From: Mucilaginibacter sp. SMC90
Lineage (GTDB): Bacteria; Bacteroidota; Bacteroidia; Sphingobacteriales; Sphingobacteriaceae
Direction: 5' to 3'
Assembly (NCBI RefSeq): GCF_022811725.1
Contig: NZ_CP094527.1
Coordinates: forward strand, 372,001 to 436,000
Length of the DNA: 64,000 nucleotides
This document shows, in pieces, positions 28,012-34,924 of the stretch. Both the position numbers and the translations under genes were made by a program. Position 1 is the first letter of the stretch, and each line of letters opens with the position of its first letter. Below the pieces are notes generated by a model. That model was not told the DNA's origin. It searched no databases and saw only the letters and a program-made list of their open reading frames with translations.

Positions 28012-28023
28012 TGATCAATATCA
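28012..28023. promoter_or_regulatory. CRP/FNR-type operator (site 6), shared by two divergent genes
   Basis: TGATCAATATCA in GTGAT-CAAT-ATCAC, a perfect 14-bp palindrome, centre 28017.5. Rightward it is 55 bp from the -7 box CAATTTTG (28069-28076); leftward it is 32 bp from TAATTTTA (27982-27989, minus strand). Confidence 0.7.
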
Positions 28024-28095
28024 CTGTAAAACCTGATCCTAACCTGCCTTCGGCTCCATATAAAAAGGCAATTTTGTTAATACAAAAATGACATC

Positions 28096-28962
28096 ATGAA
28101 AAAGATCGCTGTACTGACTGATTTTTCTGAGCGTGCATTTAATGCCGCTGCATATGCCCTGTCTCTGGCCACTGAAATCCACGCCGATATATTATTGTAT
28201 AACTCTTTTCTGGTCCCGTCGGCGGAACCTTTGAGCGGACAGATCAGTTGGCCGGAGGAAGATTATGAAGCGATCAAATCCGGCTGTGAGGCGGATCTTA
28301 AGCTGTTCAAATCCAAACTGGAAGAACGGTTGGAAAATCTGCCGGCTGGCTTTCGTCCGGTGATCGAATGCCGTGCACAGGATGGTGCCTTTGAGTTGAC
28401 GATCGATGAATTTATTAGCGGAAGGGATATCATTCTATTAGTGATGGCGGATCACCATAAAGGCTTTGCATCGCTTATATCCGGCAATCACACCCACGAA
28501 GTGCTGGATCATACCATCTTGCCTTTGCTCATCGTACCTGAACAAGCGCGGTTCGAAAAGATCTGCAAGATCGCATTTGCTACAGACCTGGACAGGGATG
28601 ACCTGAATGTTGTCCAATCTCTGGCCAGCCTGGCCCGGCCGTTTAACGCGGAGATCCTGCTGACACATTTAGAAAAAACAGCCGCGGAAGATGATCCCCA
28701 AGTCGGGGACTTTCTGACCGAGGTAGGTAACAAGATCAACTATTCGCATATCTATTACCGACAGTTGATAGAACCGCATGTGCAGCAGGGCTTACATCAT
28801 ATGGCAAAGACCATTGACGCGGACGTCGTGGTCATGGTACATCGCCATAAAGATATTCTTAGCCGCCTGTTTGGGCGCAGCCATAGTCAACGGCTGGCTG
28901 AAAGTATAACCCTGCCGCTGCTGATCTTCCCGCATACAACAGATCCGCTTCCGGTCTTTTAA
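28096..28962 (+). CDS. Tandem universal stress protein (UspA x2)
   Basis: 288 residues with two UspA domains (KKIAVLTDFSERAFNAAAYALSLATEI.. LPLLIVPEQ; then ICKIAFATDLDRDDLNVVQSLASLARPFNAEILLTHLE.. LPLLIFPHT). The second domain carries VVMVHRHKDILSRLFGRSHSQRLAES, close to the equivalent segments of the proteins at 7250 and 30805, so these are paralogues. Monocistronic, under operator site 6, ended by a convergent terminator. Confidence 0.87.
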   Translation: MKKIAVLTDFSERAFNAAAYALSLATEIHADILLYNSFLVPSAEPLSGQISWPEEDYEAIKSGCEADLKLFKSKLEERLENLPAGFRPVIECRAQDGAFELTIDEFISGRDIILLVMADHHKGFASLISGNHTHEVLDHTILPLLIVPEQARFEKICKIAFATDLDRDDLNVVQSLASLARPFNAEILLTHLEKTAAEDDPQVGDFLTEVGNKINYSHIYYRQLIEPHVQQGLHHMAKTIDADVVVMVHRHKDILSRLFGRSHSQRLAESITLPLLIFPHTTDPLPVF

Positions 28963-29067
28963 TTTGAACAGCAAGATCTTCCTTCCTCGATTTGAAAAGT
29001 AAAGAACTACACGGCCAAAGTAGACAGCGGATTTTATTCGTAATTCGATGTAAAAATAAAAATTGGA

Positions 29068-29110
29068 CCTCGCTGGAGCAGCCCTGACAGGGTTACTGGC
29101 TTCAGCGAGG
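29068..29110. terminator. Hairpin terminator between convergent genes
   Basis: Arms CCTCGCTG (29068-29075) and CAGCGAGG (29103-29110) enclose an inner CCCTG/CAGGG hairpin, between the converging stress-protein gene and phosphorylase homologue. Confidence 0.6.
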
Positions 29111-29195
29111 AGAACTAAACAGCAATGAACATGATTCGGGTAAATCTTGATAGCTTTTATGATAATCTGCATAGGATGCAGCTCAAATTTGACTG

Positions 29196-30845
29196 CTACG
29201 ATCTATATAGATTTTCCTGATATTCCCTGGCCATTCTTCCTGACTCAAAAGCCGGTACGACATCGGTTGCAGCCCTTTTTACAATTGACAGCCATTCATT
29301 CGGATGATTATAATACATAGGAAGAACAAGGTTTTCCAGCGATTCCATCAGGCTGCCATTTTCCAGACGATCCTTTTCAATGACCGAAAGCTCATCCGGT
29401 GCTTTAGCGATCAGGAAACAGTTCTCTTTATCCCTGGCAAATTCCGGCACCCAGCCATCCGGCAGCGACAGGTTGATACTGCCGTTCATGGCAGCGGTCA
29501 TGCCGCTGGTTCCCGAAGCCTCATGATACATCCGGGGGTTATTCAGCCAGACATCCGATCCTTTTTTCAATAGCGCTGATAAGCCGAGCTCGTAACCTGT
29601 CAGCACAGCACAATTGGCAAAAGGTTTGGCCCGGCTGATGATCTGGTTGAACAAGCCGATTCCTTCACCGTCTTCCGGGTAAGGTTTTCCGGCCCAGATG
29701 AACTGTACGGGGTATGTCGTATTTTGGATGAAATTGAGAAACCGCTCCCAGTCCTGCATCACCAGGTCGGCCCGCTTGTACCCCGCAAAACGCCTGGCCC
29801 AGACAATGGTCAGCACATTTTCATCGAAAAGCTTGCCGCACTGGTCAGCCACGAGGTTAAACAGTGTGCGCTTCATCGCTTTTTTACGACTAACGATCGC
29901 TCCGTCATCGCCGTTACCGAGGGCAGCATCGATCGTTTGATCCGCCCAGTAAGCCTTATTCTGCGCATTGGTGATCGAAGTGATCTCGCAGACGCCAGGA
30001 TGGCTGCCCCACATCTGCCGGGCCACCTCGCCATGCAATTCGGATACACCGTTTGCCTTACGTGAGAACTTGAGCGCGGCCAGTGTATAATTAAAATAGT
30101 CGCTGTCCAGACCAAGCAGGGATTTAGCTTCATGAGCCTGCAAGTGGTAAAAGAAGGACATCTCTTTCAGCAGCCCATAGCTATGTGCTTCATTGCCGGC
30201 CATCTCCGGGGTATGGGTCGTAAAAACCACTCTTTTCCGCACTTCCTCCAGGCTTTTGTATTTGGCATGCAGGTAAAAGTTCAGCGAAACCGAATGGCCT
30301 TCATTCATATGGTAAACATCCGGTGTTATTTTTAAAATATCCAGCAGCATGGCGCCGCCGATGCCCAGGACGATGGTTTGCGCGATCCGGGTGGTCTCAT
30401 TCGGGTCGTATAGGCTATGCGTGATCGATTTAGATAACTCGTCGTTTTCCGGCACATCGGTACTCAGTAAAAACAGCGGTGCCGAGCCGAAGGTTTCCGG
30501 TTTCAGTAACCAGGCCTTCACATGGACGGGCGCATCATGCACCGTGACCGTAAAAACAATACCGGTATCGTGTAAGAACGAATAGTCTTTTTCAATAAAC
30601 TCCGGCTTCATCAGCCCATTGCCGTTTCGTACCTGGTCATAATACCCATATTTCCACAGCATGCCGATGCCCACCAGGTTTTGTTTCAGTTCATAGGCGC
30701 TCCGCAGGTGCGAGCCTGCCAGAAAGCCCAGACCGCCGCTGTAGATCTTCAGTGACTGATCAATGGCAAATTCCATGGAGAAATAAGCAACCGGGGTACT
30801 GTATTCAGGATCCGGCGTATAGCCGAAGATTTCGTTTATAGTCAT
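29196..30845 (-). CDS. Alpha-glucan phosphorylase homologue (GT35, short form) lacking the PLP lysine
   Basis: 549 residues, the short bacterial/archaeal phosphorylase type. Motifs: YFSMEFAIDQSLKIYSGGLGFLAGSHLRSA, VYHMNEGHSV, VFTTHTPEMAGNEAH, VWARRFAGYKRADL, FIWAGKPYPEDGEG, WLNNPRMYHEASGTSGM. In active phosphorylases the segment after SGT reads with Lys (GNMK / SGMK), which binds pyridoxal phosphate. Here residue 450 is Thr (codon ACC, 29496-29498), giving EASGTSGMTAAMNG. Without that Schiff-base lysine, normal phosphorolysis is doubtful, so it may be a non-PLP transferase, a regulator or inactive. The preceding stress-protein gene overlaps its start by 41 bp, so the two are translationally linked. 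Transcribed from site 7. Confidence 0.82.
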   Translation of the reverse strand: MTINEIFGYTPDPEYSTPVAYFSMEFAIDQSLKIYSGGLGFLAGSHLRSAYELKQNLVGIGMLWKYGYYDQVRNGNGLMKPEFIEKDYSFLHDTGIVFTVTVHDAPVHVKAWLLKPETFGSAPLFLLSTDVPENDELSKSITHSLYDPNETTRIAQTIVLGIGGAMLLDILKITPDVYHMNEGHSVSLNFYLHAKYKSLEEVRKRVVFTTHTPEMAGNEAHSYGLLKEMSFFYHLQAHEAKSLLGLDSDYFNYTLAALKFSRKANGVSELHGEVARQMWGSHPGVCEITSITNAQNKAYWADQTIDAALGNGDDGAIVSRKKAMKRTLFNLVADQCGKLFDENVLTIVWARRFAGYKRADLVMQDWERFLNFIQNTTYPVQFIWAGKPYPEDGEGIGLFNQIISRAKPFANCAVLTGYELGLSALLKKGSDVWLNNPRMYHEASGTSGMTAAMNGSINLSLPDGWVPEFARDKENCFLIAKAPDELSVIEKDRLENGSLMESLENLVLPMYYNHPNEWLSIVKRAATDVVPAFESGRMAREYQENLYRS

Positions 30846-32130
30846 CAGAAATATTATTGGGATTTATTTTATAAGGTTTATAGACAAAATCTGAGTGGGA
30901 CTGCATTTCGCGCTTCACTTTCTCGATATTCGCTTCGATCAGGTTAATATTCAGGTCTTCATAATGATCCATCCGGTATTGCAATAGTTCCGGGCGGCCT
31001 TCTTCGCCGCGGGCGATCAGCCCTTCGATATAAGCCCGTGCGCCGGCTTTTGCTTTTTCCATCGCCCGGCCGATATCGGTAAACAACCAGTACTTTTCAG
31101 CGCCGGGTTGTAAGGTAACCGCACCCGGTGATTTTGATCTCCACGCTTGGAGATCATTTGCTGAGATCACGCGAACAGTCGTATCCTTCTGATCTACCCG
31201 GAAATACCGATAATAACCATGGCCGGTTTTGCCTGGTTTATCGAGAAATGTAGGAATATCGGCCATAGGAAAAGGATAAACCAATAATGGCAGCGCCACT
31301 TGGTCCGCCAGGTTCTGGGTATGGCTGGAGCTGAAAAGAAGATCGCTGGCCTGCACTTGTCGATGGACCATGACCAGCAGATCCGGTTGATCCTTTTCCA
31401 GAACGGCGGTCAACCCTTTGTTTACCCGCCGGTCAGGAAAGTTACGGTAGCAAATATGCCGGTAACCGACCTGCAGCACCATGTCCTGCATAAAGGCGTT
31501 CACCCGCTGATTGTGTTCCGTATCGGACGGCTCCTCGGGGTCTACATTGACGATCGTGATATAGGCGTTAAAAGCTTCAGCCAGCCCGGCAACGGCATTG
31601 ATATAGCCGATGTCCCCCCGGTTAAGGTCAGTCGCAAAAGTAATTTTGTCCAGGTCCGCTACAGGGGCGTGGTCCGGTACCAGCAAAAGCGGAAGTCGCG
31701 CTGCATCGATCAATGCCCGGCAGTGGTTGCCGGGTATAAAGCTGCGGCTGGCCCCCGCGTTATGGGTAGCTGCTACCAGCAGGACAAGTTCTTTGTTTTG
31801 TTCCAGCAAAAGCAGCGCTGCGGTGACCGGGCCTTCTTCGCATTGCCAGCTGATAGCGGGCAATGCATCTTCGGCTTTGCTTTCTGATCTCAGTTCCTGT
31901 TCCAACTGCGCGCAGAGATTCTTCAGCCGGTGCTCCGCATCCTGTCTCATGCCTTTATAGCTATGCAGCACCGGTGTGATTTGCCCTGTTGCCAGGGTCC
32001 TGTCTGCAGGTACGCTGAAGGCATTAAACACAAGAACGCTGGCATTGATCTTTTGCGCCATATGCAGCGCGTAGCGTGCGGCGTGGACCGAGCGCTCAGA
32101 AAAATCGGTTAGTATCGCTATCGTTTTCAT
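30805..32130 (-). CDS. Tandem universal stress protein with unknown C-terminal extension
   Basis: 441 residues. Two UspA domains (1-145: KTIAILTDFSERSVHAARYALHMA..LPLLLVPDH; 150-290: DKITFATDLNRGDIGYINAVAGL..LPLLVYPF) are followed by about 150 residues absent from its paralogues (from about 300: GYYRYFRVDQKDTTVRVISANDLQAWRSK.. EKYWLFTDIGRAMEKAKAGARAYIEGLIARGEEGRPELLQYRMDHYEDLN). The extension is mixed alpha/beta and not recognised. Its last 41 bp overlap the phosphorylase homologue in another frame. Under operator site 7. A stress or ATP sensor attached to glycogen metabolism is a reasonable guess. Confidence 0.8.
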   Translation of the reverse strand: MKTIAILTDFSERSVHAARYALHMAQKINASVLVFNAFSVPADRTLATGQITPVLHSYKGMRQDAEHRLKNLCAQLEQELRSESKAEDALPAISWQCEEGPVTAALLLLEQNKELVLLVAATHNAGASRSFIPGNHCRALIDAARLPLLLVPDHAPVADLDKITFATDLNRGDIGYINAVAGLAEAFNAYITIVNVDPEEPSDTEHNQRVNAFMQDMVLQVGYRHICYRNFPDRRVNKGLTAVLEKDQPDLLVMVHRQVQASDLLFSSSHTQNLADQVALPLLVYPFPMADIPTFLDKPGKTGHGYYRYFRVDQKDTTVRVISANDLQAWRSKSPGAVTLQPGAEKYWLFTDIGRAMEKAKAGARAYIEGLIARGEEGRPELLQYRMDHYEDLNINLIEANIEKVKREMQSHSDFVYKPYKINPNNISDDYKRNLRLYAGS

Positions 32131-32179
32131 TGTTTGAATTTATCTTAGGCAAATTGACCAAAAAAAACGCGCTGATGGA

Positions 32180-32191
32180 ATGAGCGGCGTC
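32180..32191. promoter_or_regulatory. CRP/FNR-type operator (site 7) of the stress-protein/phosphorylase operon
   Basis: TGAGCGGCGTCA, centre 32185.5, 32 bp from the centre of a -7-like box TCAATTTG (32150-32157, minus strand). Predicted start near 32146, 16 bp before the ATG at 32130. Confidence 0.55.
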
Positions 32192-32291
32192 ACTTAAACT
32201 TGTGTCATGCCACACATTAAGATGCCTGCCGGCATCCTGTTACCGCTTTCGCCGACCATAGCGAAGAAAGAACCTCAGGAAAAGGCGCTGA

Positions 32292-33347
32292 TCAGTTTTT
32301 CATGGTTTCGAGACGTTTCAACTCAAGCACGGTGATCAGGCTGCCCGTTTTCCCGATCAGTCCCTCACTTTTAAAATCCGACAAGGTTCGGCTCACCGTT
32401 TCTGTAGCCATACCGGACAAGGCGGCCAGGTCTTCGCGGGAGATCCGAATGCCTTGATCGTTGGCTGGCTGTTGCCGGTATAGGCGGACCAATGTCTCCG
32501 CCATTTTCTTTCTGACTGAATCATAGGCCAGGTGTAACAGCTGTGCTTCGTTCTCACGGATCTGGCCGGCCAGCAGCTTAATGAACTGCCTCGATACATC
32601 TGGGTAGACGCTCAGCAATTCCTCCAGTTGCTCTTTGGGGATAAGGCACAGCTGGCTGTCCTCCAACGCCGTAGCCGTATCGTTATAAGCTTCCTCTGCC
32701 AGCATTGCCTGTATGCCCAGGTAACGGTCGGCCGTGTGCAAACCGGTGATCAGTTCGCGGCCGTCTTCGGCAAGCTGACTTGTCTTGACCCTGCCGCTTA
32801 ACACGACGTATAGCCCGTTACCCTTGTCGCCATCATAATAGATCACCTGGTTTTTCTTGAACAAGCGGCTTTTGCGTTCCTGGATGACCTTTTTCAACTC
32901 AGCGAGGCCATTGCTGCGGGAGATCAGCCTGCCCAGCTCATCCAGCGACTTGCTGTAGGCAGCCTGCTGCTGCGCTTTCTTTTTCAAACGGCTTTCGATC
33001 GCATTCAGCAGTTCCACGTCGTCAAAAGGTTTGGTCAGGTAATCGTCCGCCCCCATTTCCATGGCTTTGCGCAGGTCAACTCGTTCCGCCTTGGCGGTCA
33101 GGAAAATAAAGGGAATGGCAGCGGTCTCCGGTGTTTTATGCAGCAAATAAAGCACACCGTACCCGTCCAGTTCGGGCATCATGATATCGCAGAGGATGAT
33201 GTCGGGCAGGTGCCTTTTGGCCAGCTCTACGCCTTCTTTTCCATTAGCGGCAGCGTATACAGTGTGACCGGCCAGCTCCAATATCTCCACGACACTTTCG
33301 CGGATATCGCGGGTATCTTCTATAATTAATGTCTTTATACTACTCAT
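32292..33347 (-). CDS. Receiver-CRP/FNR fusion transcriptional regulator
   Basis: 351 residues. Receiver domain 1-120 (TLIIEDTRDIRES, phospho-Asp54 in IILCDIMMPELDGYG, FIFLTAKAE, DDYLTKPFDD), linker helix, cNMP-binding-type beta-roll (about 150-270), and CRP-type HTH with ISREDLAALSGMATETVSRTLSDFKSEGLI. The recognition helix ETVSR is FNR-like and suits a TGA half-site. There are no FNR-type cysteine clusters and the cAMP phosphate-binding motif is degenerate, so phosphorylation of the receiver is the likely input. The frame stays open to 33563, but that extension overlaps the upstream gene; Met at 33347 begins exactly at the receiver. Best candidate to bind the nine operators of this region (inference). 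Confidence 0.9.
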   Translation of the reverse strand: MSSIKTLIIEDTRDIRESVVEILELAGHTVYAAANGKEGVELAKRHLPDIILCDIMMPELDGYGVLYLLHKTPETAAIPFIFLTAKAERVDLRKAMEMGADDYLTKPFDDVELLNAIESRLKKKAQQQAAYSKSLDELGRLISRSNGLAELKKVIQERKSRLFKKNQVIYYDGDKGNGLYVVLSGRVKTSQLAEDGRELITGLHTADRYLGIQAMLAEEAYNDTATALEDSQLCLIPKEQLEELLSVYPDVSRQFIKLLAGQIRENEAQLLHLAYDSVRKKMAETLVRLYRQQPANDQGIRISREDLAALSGMATETVSRTLSDFKSEGLIGKTGSLITVLELKRLETMKN

Positions 33348-33417
33348 CAGTAACCGGCTTTGAGGTGGTAAAGTTACAATTCTGCCTAAACATTGCGTGC
33401 AGCTGAGCAACTCTTGA

Positions 33418-33864
33418 TCAATCGCTTCCAGTCTTTGCGTCAGTAAGCATCCGGTCCATTGACCATGGCCCAGAACCGATGACCATAAATTGCAGTAACA
33501 GGATAAGCACCAGTATGGACATCCAAAGTTCGGTACTGAAGTAAGCGGAAAGGATATTAACAAAGAACAAAGCCGACAGAACGAGCGGCAATTGCAGCAA
33601 TGCGGCCGCCCTTGTCCATAACCCGAGCAAGATCAATATACCTCCGGCCAGGTAAGCATAAGTAACCACGTTAATGATCAGCATGACCAGCGGTGAAGAA
33701 CTGGTTACGCCGGCATCCAACACCAGGTCGCGGATAGCCGCTGTGCGCATCAGCAACACGGACCCCTTTGCGACCAGGAAGATACCTAGTGCCATGCGGA
33801 CCAGGTCCAGTAATTTGGGATGATGGCGGTCACCCCAGCGCTCTATTTTTTCAACGATATTCAT
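33418..33864 (-). CDS. DoxX-like four-helix membrane protein
   Basis: 148 residues, four transmembrane helices (LVRMALGIFLVAKGSVLLM; LVMLIINVVTYAYLAGGILILLGL; AALLQLPLVLSALFFVNIL; ILVLILLLQFMVIGSGPWSMD). The arrangement is that of the DoxX/DUF417-like family, whose members are tied to quinone or thiosulfate redox in some species. It is 70 bp upstream of the receiver-CRP gene and 98 bp downstream of the helical protein gene on the same strand; a three-gene operon is likely. Confidence 0.7.
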   Translation of the reverse strand: MNIVEKIERWGDRHHPKLLDLVRMALGIFLVAKGSVLLMRTAAIRDLVLDAGVTSSSPLVMLIINVVTYAYLAGGILILLGLWTRAAALLQLPLVLSALFFVNILSAYFSTELWMSILVLILLLQFMVIGSGPWSMDRMLTDAKTGSD

Positions 33865-33962
33865 AATCTTGGTATTTGGGTTGTCATATGAGAAAGTCCG
33901 TTATTTTATTAGACTGTCAATTTGGTTGAATATATCACACCTATTTTGACGATATAACGATG

Positions 33963-34346
33963 TTATATCCAGCTCGCGGCAAAGCGGTTGAATTCATGGC
34001 GCAATTCATTGAACATTCTTTCTTCATTCAGGTAGCGTTCGTGTATCCGGCTATGCGCTGTAGCAATATTTTCAGGTACCCTGGTGCCGGTTAGTACCAG
34101 TTCCGCTGCGATATCCTGATCGTTGGCCTGAATAGTTTGCCGGAGTTCCTCCAGGTAATTGCCATGTATCAAAAATTGATTTTGGAAATGTTCAACCTTT
34201 TCCTGTATTTCCTGAGCCGTATTATCACCGGCAATCTCCTGTAGCCTTTCCTGGAGGATATGCAATTCTTCTTTATAAAATGCAAGTCCTCTTAAACAAT
34301 CATTGTTGAGATTCTTGATATATTTAATGTTGACATAATTTTTCAT
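33963..34346 (-). CDS. Helical (coiled-coil-like) protein, family not recognised
   Basis: 127 residues, all-helical, rich in Glu/Gln/Leu heptads (FYKEELHILQERLQEI.. IQEKVEHFQNQFLIHGNYLEELRQTIQ.. RIHERYLNEERMFNELRHEFNRFAASWI). No signal peptide or motif. A -7 box TAATCTTG (34351-34358, minus strand) is close to the ATG and lies 55 bp from operator site 8. Similar small helical proteins are made with pta at 23160. Function unknown. Confidence 0.72.
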   Translation of the reverse strand: MKNYVNIKYIKNLNNDCLRGLAFYKEELHILQERLQEIAGDNTAQEIQEKVEHFQNQFLIHGNYLEELRQTIQANDQDIAAELVLTGTRVPENIATAHSRIHERYLNEERMFNELRHEFNRFAASWI

Positions 34347-34403
34347 ACCACAAGATTACGGCGGATTCCCCCTCATTGGAATGACCGGCCGCAGCCGGGA
34401 TGA

Positions 34404-34415
34404 TGATGTCTGTCA
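34404..34415. promoter_or_regulatory. CRP/FNR-type operator (site 8) of the helical-protein/DoxX/receiver-CRP run
   Basis: TGATGTCTGTCA, centre 34409.5, 55 bp from the centre of the minus-strand -7 box TAATCTTG (34351-34358). A weaker match TGACCGGCCGCA (34382-34393, 5 of 6 conserved bases) lies at 33 bp from the same box. If this promoter reads into the receiver-CRP gene, the regulator would control itself. Confidence 0.55.
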
Positions 34416-34677
34416 CATTTCCAGATTGGTATTAAGCCTGTTATAGAAATAAACGGAAAACGCTCACCTGATTACGATAATATTTTCCAATGCGTTTCAC
34501 GCACCGCCAGATACTTAAATTGCCACTCCGCGCTGGCTGCCTTAGTTTGTGTGAACTTTCCATGGATAACTTTTCTTTTTTTCGTAATTAATAACATTAA
34601 ACATCTGTCATTCGGTAATTAAAAAGGCTAAGCAATGCCTTATATCTACAGAAAGTGACGTTAAACAAATCATGGGG

Positions 34678-34689
34678 TGACCCAACTCA
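34678..34689. promoter_or_regulatory. CRP/FNR-type operator (site 9) of the small ORF/stress-protein unit
   Basis: TGACCCAACTCA, centre 34683.5, 33 bp from the centre of a perfect -7 box TACCTTTG at 34713-34720. Predicted start near 34724, 18 bp before the ATG at 34742. Confidence 0.6.
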
Positions 34690-34741
34690 TTTTACGTATT
34701 CTCTTTTGCTGGTACCTTTGGTTAAGATTAAATTGATCGCC

Positions 34742-34849
34742 ATGAGTAAAGAACTATTAGATTTTTCCGACCAGATAGATGAATTGTTTGATCGGGGCCA
34801 GGGTGAACCGGACAACTTTTGGGAACTTCTATCTCATCTGTTCATATAA
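34742..34849 (+). CDS. 35-residue acidic peptide ORF
   Basis: MSKELLDFSDQIDELFDRGQ-type peptide ending ELLSHLFI, acidic and amphipathic. Too short to judge by composition, but its ATG is 18 bp after the start predicted from the -7 box TACCTTTG and operator site 9. Translation could couple to the stress-protein gene 75 bp on. It may be a true microprotein or a leader ORF. Confidence 0.45.
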   Translation: MSKELLDFSDQIDELFDRGQGEPDNFWELLSHLFI

Positions 34850-34924
34850 GCGTTTGTTATTAAGAGCCGAACGTTGATAGATTTTGCAATTGCCATTTTA
34901 CCCACTAACAAAAAAATAAAAGAT

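Noticed and set aside
33348-33563. N-terminal extension of the receiver-CRP protein
   Set aside because: The frame is open but overlaps the DoxX-like gene, is not protein-like, and the receiver domain begins exactly at the Met at 33347.
33927-33937. TTGAATATATCAC upstream of the DoxX-like gene as a tenth operator
   Set aside because: Its half-sites are 5 bp apart, not 6, and no -7 box lies at 32-33 or 55 bp.
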